Part shown: in pieces, positions 11,473-31,925 of the stretch | How positions within the stretch are numbered: position 1 is the first letter of the stretch | Layout of the letters: each line of letters starts with the position of its first letter | From: Plasmodium malariae | Taxonomy: Eukaryota; Apicomplexa; Aconoidasida; Haemosporida; Plasmodiidae | Length of the DNA stretch: 64,000 nt | Direction: 5' to 3' | NCBI RefSeq assembly: GCF_900090045.1 | Contig: NC_041775.1 | Span: 372,001 to 436,000, forward strand | Position numbers and translations under genes: made by a program | The notes under the pieces: generated by a model | The model's database searches: none | What the model was told of the DNA's origin: nothing | Seen by the model: only the letters and a program-made list of their open reading frames with translations

Positions 11473-13951
11473 TTTACTTATATCTTGGTTTTTTAAAATT
11501 ATCGTAAAGGGGTTAAACGAAAATCTGATTTCATGTATGTGTATACACGTGTATGTTTATGACTACGTATGTAATGCTGCTTATATGTTGAACGAGACAA
11601 AAATTTGGAATACGCAAAATACGAACAGTTATATTTGCAAAAACCGCCAATAAAGTTTAACCCAGTTCATGTTCATGCGATGGGTTTATAATACACGTAC
11701 ACGGAATAAAATGCCAAATGAGTTTTTTAAACTTCGAAACTTAGAAAAAGGGGAAAAAATGAAAATTAATAAAAAAAAGAAAAAGAAAAAGATATATGTA
11801 TACTTAATAAACTTATTTTAAATAGTCTTATTTTTTTGCTAATTCCATTTTAAAGGAATTTATTATTCTCATAGTAAGATTTAAAAAAAAAAAAAAAAAA
11901 AAATACGTTAAATATATATTTCAAATGAGCATCTTAAATATATACACATCATATGGGCATTTTAAAACTTGTTTTAAATTAACACTTTTAAACCAAATAT
12001 ACAAGGAAAACATGAGCGCATTGTTTTTTTTAAATTTTCGAGATATTTGATAAATTTCAAAAAATAAAAAAAAAGAAAGCAAAACCCATATTACAATATT
12101 ATTAAATAAAAAGAAAATAGTTTTTAAAAATATGAACACAATTCCCTAACAAGAAAAACTTTTATTTGAAAAAGGTCATGTAAACGAAAAAGTAATAAAA
12201 AGAAAAAATACTATTGTTTATTATATTTTTACATAAAAATAGACATAAAGATTAAAAAAAAAAAAAAAAAGTTATAAATTAAAAATATAAAATTATAAAT
12301 TAAAAATATAAAATTATAAATTAAAAATATAAAATTATATATTAAAAATATAAAATTATAAATTAAAAATAAAAATAAAAATGGTTTTTCTCAAATAAAA
12401 TTATTAATGCAATTTCAAAGAATGAAAAAAATTTCCATCCCCAATAGTTACCATATTATATGCATATATGCACATATATGTGAGAATTAAAAATGAAAAA
12501 AAAGTATTATACAAAAATGGAGAATATGCCTATTAAAAAATGTGGATCATTTTTTGATAAAACATTTACATTTCTTTTTCTTTTTTTATATAAATTTGTA
12601 TGTTTTACAAAAATGTTAGAGTTTTCATAATCCATAGTTGCCCTAAAATTATTTTTTAATATTCAGAACTTTTAGTTTTTTTATGTTCTTCACTTCAACA
12701 TATTCTTCCTGAACGATATAAAAATTAAATTTAAGATAAACTAAATGTGTCATACGTAAATTTTCATATACAAACGTAAAAATATTACTACAAAGGTATA
12801 AAAAACTATATCTTTAGAAAATAGGAAAAATGTTTTAGAAATTACTTAAAATTGTTAATATATCGTATGCATGTATATGTACATAAAACTAGGGAGATGA
12901 ATCCTTCTACAAATATAATTAATTACACATATTCTAATTTTCTTAACAAGTGAAGCACTTTATATTTAATTCTTTTCATCTCATTCCAACGTGCTGTTCT
13001 CTACCAAAAATATTTTAATCAATTTTAAGTCAACTTGAAGCATACCTATATTTATTCCACATTTTGACACATGTTGATATGCGTATGTTAATATTTTTCT
13101 TTTAATGAATAGAAATAAAAAAGTACACTTATTCAAATCTTTAGTATTGTCTTTTCATAAAAGACCATAATTATTTTGTACATGCAAAATAATCCAAATA
13201 AGGCCAATTTTTTTTTATTATTTTCTTTTTGAAACTTTTTTAAAATACAAGTTTACAAGAATAACAACAACAAAAAAAAATAATATAAATAAAAATATAT
13301 AAAAAGTGAGGAAAAAAAAAAAAAAAATAATAAACAGAAATATTATAAATATTGAAAATACGCTTATAAATTAAAAATTTAAATGCAAGAACAACGAACC
13401 GAATATAGAATCTTCAAAAATTTTAATTATTTATTAATATGTTGCTTCTTTTTTTTTTTTTTTTTTTTTTCCTATTCCACATGTAAACAAAAGTAACAAA
13501 AAAAAAAAAAAAAAAAAAAAATAGATCACCTGCGTACATATATATATATATATGGCAACGGTGAAATAAAAGCAATTCGGTAAATATATGTTTTATAAAA
13601 TTAAATATGGACACAATAAATAGTACAGAAAATAAAAAACTAATACATGTAAGATGTAAAATTAAACTTGAATTTAACATTCTTTTTATAATACATGTGT
13701 AATTGTAGTAATACAGTTAAACTTCATATAAGATACAAAATTCATAAAAATGAGAAAAAAAAAAAAAAGATATAAGATTTTTACAAATAAGGATACACAT
13801 AAAAAAATAATAAAAAATGTTAATATGTATGAATAAATATACATATATACGTGAATACATATACTTATATATACAGAAAAATATATGGAAAACGAAATTA
13901 CTTCTATTGTTAATGTTGTTGTCTTTGTCCCTAATTTAATGCACATATGTA

Positions 13952-13995
<44 letters not shown>

Positions 13996-14155
13996 CGCAC
14001 AGACACATACATGCTCTTCTTCCATTTTTTACGTTCCAGATCTCATTTACACTCAATATTCTCTTATTTTATTTTTTTTTTTTTTTAGCTAACTATAACA
14101 AAATTTTCAAAAAAAAATTCTTCTTATAATTTTTTTTCTCAAAACGGAGTAATTC
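11473..14155. other. Intergenic: MCM7 upstream region
   Basis: 2.7 kb with no convincing gene. It contains a 21-bp AT-only tandem repeat at about 12271-12380 (unit TATAAATTAAAAATATAAAAT, about 4-5 copies). It also has poly(A)/poly(T) runs (11881-11902, 13447-13470, 13497-13521) and a TA dinucleotide tract at about 13957-13990. Short ORFs here are made of TA or poly(A) sequence and I do not believe them. Confidence 0.75.
12271..12380. repeat. AT-only 21-bp tandem repeat
   Basis: Direct copies of TATAAATTAAAAATATAAAAT with one-base variants, upstream of MCM7 and devoid of G or C. The function is unknown; most likely a replication-slippage minisatellite. Confidence 0.8.
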
Positions 14156-22896
<8,741 letters not shown>

Positions 22897-24141
22897 CAGT
22901 ATTGCGCGTGTGTAAGTATATAAATATATATCAGTATATATATAAATACATATTAGTACTTATATATATAATAAATATATATATGGGTATGTGGGTACAT
23001 TTCTATGTTGCATAAAAACAAGAAAAAATGGTCGGGAGAAATTAGAAAACGTGGGAAAAAAATGGTCAATGATTGACTCAAAACAAAAAATATATAAAAT
23101 AATAATTGTTAACGAAAGGAAAATAAAAACAGGTTAAGAAACAACGAAAATTAAAATTACATAAAAATCATTTTTTTTTTTTTTTTTTTTTTTTTTTGTT
23201 GCGTGTGTGTACCATACACATGTAATATACTGAAAAATATAACCTAAAAAAGAAACGTATATTTTATTCTTATTGTATGTAGTTCTAATTAAATTAAATC
23301 ATCTGATTTGGGCAAAGTGATAAATGGTTCAATGTATATATATAAATATATGTGTACTTATATAAATGTGCATCCATAAATGTGTATACATAAATGTGCA
23401 TACATAAATGTGTACATATATATATGCATAATCATGTAAATAATACTAGCATTCTTGTACTACTGCGCTCATAATAAATAATTGTAAGGAAAAAAAAAAT
23501 TAAAATTTTTAGGCTTATATATTTAGGAGGGCGTTACTTGTGATGCATAATGCTAAGCATATTTATAATCTTTAAGACGTTTTTACATACATTATATATA
23601 TATATATATATATGAAATTTGTTTTTTCCCCATATATTATATGTTCATACTTTTTCAGTTATTTTATAAGCAATAATTTGAATGACGCACAAAGAATATA
23701 ACAAATTTAACTCGTTAAATAATTTTGTACGTTTCGCAAAAGGAATGTATGATACCGTACAGTTAAGTATTACTATATTGAATATATATATATATATATA
23801 TAAGCATGTTCGGACGGTTCGCATAATAATAATAAAGCATACGTATGCATTTATGTACGTACGTATTGTATATATGTATATAAGTATGTACGTATGTATG
23901 TATATTTATATATAAATACTTTCATATGATGACTCTTAGTATTGCTGGAATTAACACAAACTCGTAAACGTAAATGTTCGCAATGCGATATAAATATTAC
24001 CTTGATATTTCATATATTTTGAGAATATTTTAGTATTGGCATGTATAAATACATATACAAACACTTAGTGATATATATATATATAACAAACTCAAGAACA
24101 AGTAGAAAAATATGCGTAAATGTTATATATTGAACAAATTT

Positions 24142-24172
<31 letters not shown>

Positions 24173-26314
24173 TATTTATGTATTTATGCATTTATTTATA
24201 AAAATCATGTAAAGTAGTGTATTGATAAGAACGTTAAAAAGGGACAAAATGATAAATTTTAGTAAATAACTGAAAAGAATTTAAAAAAAAATTATATAAA
24301 TTGATTTTATTATTTGTATACGTTTTTGAGAGAATAATTTTTTTCACTTTTAAATAATTTTGCTTAATTTACTACGTTAAACTTTATTATATTTTGCTTT
24401 ATTTTGCTGTATTTTGCTGTATTTTATTTATTTTTTTTTTTTTTTTTTTGCCGTCTATTCACGTTAAAAAATGTTTAGCTGAAACGCAAAAAAAAAAAAA
24501 AGTAAAATATTTTTGTTATCAATGAAGTGTATTTTTAATTGTGATACGTAAATTATTTGATTGAATTTTTATAAGAAATGTAAAAATACACTTATTTTCG
24601 CAACTTAATCTTTAATTTTTCTTTTTATTCCTTGTAATATGAAAAAAAAAAAAAAAAAAATGGTAATTTTTATCATTTTCCTTTTATATATTGATTACAT
24701 TTTTGAATGCTCAATATATGTTTTATCTTTTGTTTGATATCTTTTAAATGTATCTACTTTTTACATATTTCTTTTGTTTTATGTAATTAAAATGTATGAA
24801 TATTTAACTAACACACATAATGAAAATTTAGTGTGTTGTACATTTTTTTTTTTTTATATGGAAAACATAAAACAAAAACATGAAAAACTACTTATTCTGA
24901 TTGTGCATATATAAATATTAAAAATATTATGTATTAGGATTAACTGATTTGCTATCACTCTTTTGCTTTTTTTTTTTTTTTTTAATAGATAATAACAAAA
25001 TGAAGTAAAATAAAAATAAGCACAAATTTCAATACATTCAAAAAGTAACCCATTATAGTATACTTCCCTTTGAACAAATTTACAACACAACTTTAAAATG
25101 ATATACAATATTTTTTGTATGAATTAGTCGTTTATTTATACCCTTATTTTTTTTTTTTTTCTTGTATTATATTATGCTATATAAACAAAATAGCTTATGG
25201 CGTCTGAGAGAACAAATGTTACAATAATAACATGTTCTTCTCTTAGTATTTTAAGATAAAATTTTTCCTTTTTTTTCAAAAAACTTAAAAAAGTTCTTTA
25301 GCACTGTTCTGCTGGCTTATTTTATTTTTTTTTTTTTTATGTTTAACTGTGTTACAGCTAATAAATGAATGCTTTGCCAAAATAAATATTTTACAGCACA
25401 TTATGATTACAATAATGGAGGATTTACTATTTCAACGGAGAAGCGCTTCATTTATTTTTCTATATTAAAAAATAGTGCAAGGACTTTAGTATAAAAGGAA
25501 GGGCATGTTGTTTATTTTGCGGAAAATGAACTCCATTAAAGCGTGTAAATTATGGTTTTTCTTAATTTTTTCTTTCCCCCCCCCTTTTTTTGTATGTATC
25601 TTTTATGCCATTCCATCTTTCTTACAGTAAGGCAGCACTTCATATGATGAACTTATATACAGAAGGAAACTGTTATTAATGTTAATGGTATTATAGTAAA
25701 AATAGTAACTGCCGCAAGAATACATTTTCATCTTCGGATATATATTTAAAAAAAATAAATCCCCCATAGTAGTAGTTATAATATATGTATGCGTTTATTT
25801 TAAGCGCCCTTTTCTTAAAACATAATACAAAATATAGTGTTAAGAATAAAAAAATTAGGACTTTATTGCTCTTACACTAAAATTACTAATTCCTGCAAAG
25901 CGTACAATCCGAATAAACAAAAATCCTACCATGTTTTCAACTTACCGAAAAATCCATTTACTCAGTAAAGTATTACACATATATATAAGTAAAAGTATAA
26001 CATCTCAATTTAAAAATTACCATTCAGGGAGATGCAAAATTAACTTTTTCAACATTGTACAAAAGAAAAGACGGTTACTAATTTATTACAAAAAAAAGAA
26101 AAAAGAAAAATCAAACATAAAAAATACAGGAGTTACGAAATATATATACCGGAATGCGTATACATATACGCATACGTGCACATATACATACGTACATACA
26201 TCCATGCATACATACATACGTACATACATGCATGCATACATACGTACGTACATACAAATATATATATGCGCGCACATAAGCACGGCTTCTCCATCTACCA
26301 CAGAAATGTATGAG
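22897..26314. other. Intergenic: upstream of the SAC/5-phosphatase, downstream of the helicase
   Basis: 3.4 kb, mostly AT-rich with TA tracts (23601-23614, 23780-23802, 24154-24174), poly(T)/poly(A) runs, and an ACATACGTACAT-type repeat at about 26160-26275. One possible small spliced plus-strand gene (23682-25494) is listed separately. Otherwise nothing recognised. Confidence 0.6.
23682..25494 (+). CDS. Possible small spliced gene (about 60 residues), unrecognised
   Basis: A good start exon, 23682-23766, reads MTHKEYNKFNSLNNFVRF and then AKGMYDTVQL before a GTATTA donor. A Py-rich ATTTTACAG acceptor at 25396 opens a frame in the matching phase reading HYDYNNGGFTISTEKRF and then IYFSILKNSARTLV, with a stop at 25492-25494. 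Joining them gives 60 residues with normal composition. Weak points are the 1.6-kb intron, long for this genome, and an alternative frame from the acceptor CTGTGTTACAG (ending 25358) that is also open. More exons could lie between. No family recognised. Confidence 0.25.
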
Positions 26315-29300
26315 CTAGAAGTACGTTTTTTTCTGATGTTTTTTCTCTTTTATTTTTGCCTCGTCCTCATATGTAGGCATATCATTCAAGATGATAGTGT
26401 CTGACTCATAATTTGCTTCTTCTACTTCTTTATCCTTTTTCGTTTTTCTCTTTTTCGCCAAAATTTGCAATGCTCCATCGTCCATTTTTCTGACAGAGTT
26501 ATATTCGTTGCTATCATACACCTCTGCTTTTCTATTTGGATATCGTGGTATTTTTTCATGAGCTTTAAGTATTCCTTTTTTTATTAATCGTTTACGCTCT
26601 ATGTTCATTTTATGATAAAAATACAATTTTTTCGACAAAATTTTATTCTTTTTGCTCATGCAATTTCTCCTAGGAGATATATGCAATGCTTTCCGTCCAC
26701 CTCTTTTTTGGTACTTCTTTTTTTTTTTCACAATATCATAATATTTATTTTGCAAATTTAGCATTCTACTAACTTTTTTATTTAAATTTTGAAATATTAT
26801 TTGTTTCTTATCAGCTGTTTTTTCGATTATCTCGTTAACTAAACCAGTATTTTTTTTATTAAAAAAAGACGTTAAAGAATTATTTATGATGTTACCTTTT
26901 TTAAAAGCAACTTTGTTCGATTTGTAAATATAATCATTTATATTATTACTGATATCGTAATTTATTATTTGGCAATTATCAAATAGTACACCTCTACTTA
27001 ATATATTTGTACAAATCAAAATATTTGTTTTATTTTTTTTAAAATCTCTATAATTTTTACTTCTATCTTTATAATTCATTTCGTTGTGAATGCAACTAAC
27101 TTTATATTTCAGCTCTGACAAAATCTCTGCTACATTCATTACACTTTTTCTAGTATTACAAAATATTACATATCTGTTAAAAAACTGAGAACATTTGAAG
27201 TCTCCTCCTACTTTCTTTACGTCTTTATTATTCAATAGTTCAAGTAATAAAGAAATCTTTTCCTTATTTTTGCTATTAATAAATATGTGTTTCATTTCGC
27301 TGCTAATATTATGACTGTTCATGTTAATTATTTGTTGAGTATATTTGCTTCTTATATTATTACTCAAAAATTCACTTATACAAAATGTTTTTGTGGCTGA
27401 CACAAATATTGATATAGGGATGTTTGAGTTAAGCGTGTTTTTTATATTTTCAACGCTGTCACTTTTTTTAATAATGATTTTTTCATCACTTATTGCTTTA
27501 TTTGTTATTCGAACAGCTTCGATATTATTTGAGCGTGTGTTTTTTTTAGAAATTCTTGCATGTTCAGAATTTTTTTTGGGCAAGTCTGCTGCTTCGTCGT
27601 TTTTTTTGGACAAGTTTGCTGCTTCGTCGTTTTTTTTGGACAAGTTTGCTGCTTCGTCGTTTTTTTTGGACAAGTTTGCTGCTTCGTCGTTTTTTTTGGA
27701 CAAGCTTGCTGCTTCTTCGTTTACTTTGGACACACTTATTTTTTCGTCATAGTTGCTATTCTCAGGCTCTTCCCCCTTGTAATCATACCCATACGCAACT
27801 TCTTCTTTGCTTATTCTTCCATAATATTTATCAGCACCACCATCGATCCTTCCTTCTTTTTTGTACATACTGCCGTCTACATCCTGTCCGCATCCCTCAT
27901 AATTGTTTGTCGTTCTTCCTGTTCTTTGGTCCATGCCCCCGCTTTTCTCTTTTTGCATTTCTTCTGCTTCATCGTCAGTAAAATTCTTTTTACTTCCCTT
28001 CCAAACTCCACTATAATACGTCTGTTCCTTTATGCCACTTGTAATTCCCCCCTTGCGCCTACTCTTTTCACATTCGTTTTCTAAGTCTGTCGCTTTTTTT
28101 TCACTGGAAAGTTGAGATGATTCATTGAGCGTATCGTCATTTGTTATAGTACTTCGAAAATAATACATATTAGTATAATTTTTTACGTGGTTAAAAATTA
28201 GTTGCAACTTTTTTTCATTAAAAACATTGCATAATGTTTCAGATTCTTCAACAATCAAATATTTTAAAAATTTAAAATTATATAAATGTTTATTTTTGCA
28301 ATTGTCTACTTTCTCAAAAATTTTATCCGGTGTTCCTATTAAAATATCAACATTGTAATTTATTATATTACTATCTTTATTTTTATTTTTTTTTTTATTT
28401 TTAAAAAAATCGTTTCTATTTAAAAATTCAGCTGTAGCATTGCGATAGTTATATGTTTCGTCCGAGTTATAATTTACATTTTCATTTTTATATCCTGAAA
28501 AAGATTCTACATGATATTTCTTTATGGACTTTTTTTTATTCAAATAACCTCCAGTTAACAACTCGATGTTTATATCAAAATTTTTTAAAAATGAAAAAAG
28601 TTCACAAGCTGCTTCCCTTGTATTTGTCAAAATTATTGCATAGGGGAAAAACACATTTTTCTTATGTTTTAAGCAATTAAGTTTGTTATTTTTTTTATTT
28701 TTAATATAACTACTATTTGTAGTATAATTGTTGTATTTTCTAATATATAAATAGCGATTACGTATTTTATACTTTTCATATGATATATTAAAAAACAAAT
28801 TATCTTTATTTTTAAGACATTTTAATTTTTCTTTTTTACGAAATAATTTATTTTGAAACTTTTTATAATTATATTTATTTAAAAAATGGTAAAAGTTTGA
28901 CAAATTTTGCATAATTTTTTGATTATTTGTGTAAAAATTGTCTAATATGGGAAGAAAATAACTTAATGTTTTTCCAGTATTATCAGGACTGATAATTACA
29001 TACACATCGTTGAAGCATTTTTGTTCATTCGAAATACATTTCATTTCATTATTTGATTCGTTCGTCTTTTCTGTACTTTTGTTACTCTTCTTTTCATTTT
29101 TATAATAACTATCAATCTGTTTGTACTTATCCATATCATAAAAATTGCTCTTCATATTTAAATTCATTTTTAAATATGTATTAATCTGCATTCTACTTCT
29201 TAGTATTGCATTGTACAAATTTGTTCCTTCGCACATCCTAATTTCATTGCTCTCTATTCTAGGTTTTTCTTTTCCATGTAGCAATACAGGTATTACGTTT

Positions 29301-29752
29301 TGCTGAATTTGCGTTGGATTAAATATTTTTAATTCATTCAATTTTAAATATATGTCTGTTTTGAAATTAAAATCAAGGAAGCTACATTTTCTCAGCTCTT
29401 CACTTACGTTGGTACTGATTTTGGTACTACTCATGGTGGTACCGCTCCTGTTGGTAGTATTCATACTTATCTTCAAATTCCTCTTGTTCAAATTTGCTCC
29501 ACTCAAATTTTCTTCTTCCCATTCGTCCTTATTATGGTCTCCTTCATTAGTATTATTGTATCCTACTAATTTACCATCACTGGTCAATCCGTTCTTATTA
29601 TTTCCTATTTCTATTTCTTCACTTACTGGTGTTCTCCTTCCTCTTTTAACATTTATTTTAGCCCTACTACCAAAAAACCTGTACCTGAACATGTTACAAA
29701 ATGAATATTTTTCTTCATTAACTAGGCTTCGAAAATATGAATTCTTTATCAT
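26315..29752 (-). CDS. DEAD-box-like RNA helicase with degenerate motifs
   Basis: A 1145-residue single-exon protein with the two RecA-like halves of a DEAD-box helicase, in order. Q motif IFNPTQIQQNVIP (about 145); motif I SPDNTGKT (about 258; consensus AxxGxGKT); Ia NTREAACEL (about 376); LTGG; Ib IGTPDKIFE (about 468); II VEESETLCN (about 505, in place of DEAD); III VSATKT (about 783); IV IFCNTRKSV (about 862); V ICTNILSRGVLF (about 912); VI DYIYKSNKVAF (about 938, in place of HRxGRxGR). Motif II has lost the Asp-Glu pair and motif VI its arginines, so ATP hydrolysis is doubtful. The fold and GKT remain. The first 50 residues are basic (MIKNSYFRSL ... FFGSRAKINVKRGRR), which could be an organelle leader. 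A 10-residue repeat lies at about 670-722 between motifs II and III. It ends 3' at a TA-rich gap. Confidence 0.88.
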   Translation of the reverse strand: MIKNSYFRSLVNEEKYSFCNMFRYRFFGSRAKINVKRGRRTPVSEEIEIGNNKNGLTSDGKLVGYNNTNEGDHNKDEWEEENLSGANLNKRNLKISMNTTNRSGTTMSSTKISTNVSEELRKCSFLDFNFKTDIYLKLNELKIFNPTQIQQNVIPVLLHGKEKPRIESNEIRMCEGTNLYNAILRSRMQINTYLKMNLNMKSNFYDMDKYKQIDSYYKNEKKSNKSTEKTNESNNEMKCISNEQKCFNDVYVIISPDNTGKTLSYFLPILDNFYTNNQKIMQNLSNFYHFLNKYNYKKFQNKLFRKKEKLKCLKNKDNLFFNISYEKYKIRNRYLYIRKYNNYTTNSSYIKNKKNNKLNCLKHKKNVFFPYAIILTNTREAACELFSFLKNFDINIELLTGGYLNKKKSIKKYHVESFSGYKNENVNYNSDETYNYRNATAEFLNRNDFFKNKKKNKNKDSNIINYNVDILIGTPDKIFEKVDNCKNKHLYNFKFLKYLIVEESETLCNVFNEKKLQLIFNHVKNYTNMYYFRSTITNDDTLNESSQLSSEKKATDLENECEKSRRKGGITSGIKEQTYYSGVWKGSKKNFTDDEAEEMQKEKSGGMDQRTGRTTNNYEGCGQDVDGSMYKKEGRIDGGADKYYGRISKEEVAYGYDYKGEEPENSNYDEKISVSKVNEEAASLSKKNDEAANLSKKNDEAANLSKKNDEAANLSKKNDEAADLPKKNSEHARISKKNTRSNNIEAVRITNKAISDEKIIIKKSDSVENIKNTLNSNIPISIFVSATKTFCISEFLSNNIRSKYTQQIINMNSHNISSEMKHIFINSKNKEKISLLLELLNNKDVKKVGGDFKCSQFFNRYVIFCNTRKSVMNVAEILSELKYKVSCIHNEMNYKDRSKNYRDFKKNKTNILICTNILSRGVLFDNCQIINYDISNNINDYIYKSNKVAFKKGNIINNSLTSFFNKKNTGLVNEIIEKTADKKQIIFQNLNKKVSRMLNLQNKYYDIVKKKKKYQKRGGRKALHISPRRNCMSKKNKILSKKLYFYHKMNIERKRLIKKGILKAHEKIPRYPNRKAEVYDSNEYNSVRKMDDGALQILAKKRKTKKDKEVEEANYESDTIILNDMPTYEDEAKIKEKKHQKKTYF
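27571..27735 (-). repeat. 30-bp coding tandem repeat in the helicase (NDEAANLSKK units)
   Basis: Five to six head-to-tail copies of a 30-bp unit. The middle copies are identical at the DNA level and the flanking ones diverge by a few bases. It encodes NDEAANLSKK and variants (EEAASLSKK, DEAADLPKK). All strands stay open because the unit is a multiple of 3, so the plus-strand ORFs here are shadows. Confidence 0.95.
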
Positions 29753-31053
29753 TTTATTTTATTATTTTTTTTTTTTTATTATCATTTTTTATTTCTCATT
29801 GTTTTCAATGCTAGAAGGGGGAAATTTAGTAATTGCAATCTGCCACTAAAATGAGCAGAAAAAGAAAAAAAAAAAAAAAAGGGACGTATATGTTTTTTTA
29901 CGTAATATAGGTCCATATCATTTACTTTTTAATATCATGATATTTTTAAAGGCATAAAAATTCGTATGTGTAGAAGTATATGTACATATATATATACATA
30001 AAGATACTCAAATGTACTTCCCATTTTGGAAAGCAAATATTATAATTACAGAACAATATAACGCCTAAAAACATTTTGAAAAAACCTTTACCCCTCTATA
30101 TAGAACGCATAGCTAAATTAAAGGGACAAAAGTCAACATATATCCTTATTAATATTGTGAGCTGACATAAAGTAGCAGCCTCAGAAATATATTCAGCAAA
30201 TACTTTCTTTAAATATGTTCACTGAGAAAAAATTCCAGTTAAAATAAATTAAACCTATTTTACGAATGGGCCTAAGTGACAACACCATATGCATATTAAC
30301 ACACGAACTTATTTTTTTCCTTTTTTTTTTTTTTTAATAACATTTGCTTAAAACAGAGAAACAACATTTCTCTGTTGTTTAATCCAAATGGATATAAATT
30401 AAGGGATAGGAAAAGGGGGAGAGAACTCCATATACGGTAAAATTTCTGAATTTTGCATTTTTACTATCAGTTTTAATTTTTTTTTTTTTTTTTTTTTTAT
30501 TCTCCCTTCATTTGATTGTTCTTTTTCTTTTCTCATTCTTTTCTTTTTTTTTTAATGTCAAAAATATTCTATAAAATTTTGTTAAAATCTTTCTGTAAAA
30601 GTTGGCATAATACATGTTAAGGAAAAAATACAATAAAATGCAATAATCGTAGCAACAGAAATATAATGCGTTACAACAAAACTACATAGAACAATTGCAA
30701 ATGCAATCACAACCACAGCTGCAGTTTATCAAAATGCAACTCAGAGTTTTTAAAAAAAATTTCCACTTAAAAATGAAAAAAAAAAATAATTTCAAGAAAT
30801 GTTCTCAATCGTTCAGTGGTTAAATAGTTCATTGGTTTATATATATATATATTTTTTTTTTTTCATATATATTTGGAAAAAATGTTCATTTTCATCTCAT
30901 CTTTTAATAAAAGCATAATACATATGAACATAAATGGAAATATTGATCGCCAACTTCAGCTAAGGAAATTATTCGCAAATATTGCAAAAAAAAGATTGAA
31001 CCAATGGAATAAAGTGGGGGGATTTTTGTATTAAATTGTGCTTAATTGTCCTT
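29753..31053. other. Intergenic: helicase upstream region, RPS29 3' flank
   Basis: 1.3 kb, AT-rich, with T runs at about 30478-30499 and a short TA tract at about 30841-30850. No coding exon recognised. Confidence 0.75.
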
Positions 31054-31925
31054 CTATCTATACTGTAAAAGGAAAGAGTAAACATCGCACGTGAATAACA
31101 CAATCAAGATAGCATGTAACTCATATACGTATATATATATGTATGTGTACATGTATATATGTACATGAACACGGGGTGGTGCAACAGGTTATCGTAAAAA
31201 TACGAAAAAGGCATAAAAACACCTACCTTCTTGAAACCAATTATATCAGCTCTTTCTCGAAAACACTGTCTGCATATGTTGATGTTATACTTTCTTATTA
31301 TTGCATGCCTATTGGAGCACACTCGACTAAAAATAGAGAAAATATTATGCGCAAATGTATGTACGTATATTGGTATGTATATATATAGCAATACATGATA
31401 TAAAATGTGTAAATGTAAACAAAACATATTCTAAAGAGATCCACTCTCTAAACATTTTAATGAACATATAATTGTTAGAAACTTTATAAGCATAAACACT
31501 GTTTTCACTACTGTATTATCTCTTTTTTTTTTTAGCAAAGTATTCAACAATTCAATTCTCTATATGTAGCTGGTATGCAGCAATACGGAGTAAATGCCGC
31601 TTCGAATATGTAAACGTATGAACGTATGAAGGTACATATATTATGTATATACAAACTTTTTAAACCGACTTTCTGACAAATGAGCCATTCACATTTTAAT
31701 AATTTTCATTTTCCCCATGTGCCCTCTTTTCATTATGGTACTTAATTATTTCTTTTTTCGCTTGTACATACATACATATACAAGCAAAAAAGTATGTGCA
31801 TGTAAATACATATATTTATATATATATATATATATGCTTATACACATATTTATGTATATATTTTCTTACCATTGCCTTGATCCTTGGCCGTACTTCTTCG
31901 GGTGAACATTTTGAATGCAACCCAT
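31054..31925 (-). CDS. RPS29: 40S ribosomal protein S29 (uS14), three exons
   Basis: A 54-residue small-subunit zinc protein of the cytosolic ribosome, rebuilt from three exons: 31925-31870, 31326-31227 and 31062-31054. Exon 1 gives [18 protein letters not shown] plus two bases of a Cys codon; GTAAGA donor, TTTTTAG acceptor. Exon 2 gives [20 protein letters not shown] and then [20 protein letters not shown] donor. Exon 3 is nine bases, TATAGATAG (Tyr-Arg-stop), after TTTTACAG. The zinc ligands Cys-x2-Cys and Cys-x2-Cys (CRVC and CRQC) are all present. Length and alignment match eukaryotic S29 (56 in human). Reading phases agree at both junctions (56+100+9 nt). The introns are 543 and 164 bp. 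Confidence 0.96.

Noticed and set aside
25931..26404. Plus-strand ORF starting MFSTYRKIHLLSKVLHIYI with a basic, mitochondrial-leader-like start
   Set aside because: It runs into a poly(A)/Lys run, then an ACATAC repeat, and overlaps the end of the helicase gene on the other strand. No splice plan gave a sensible end.
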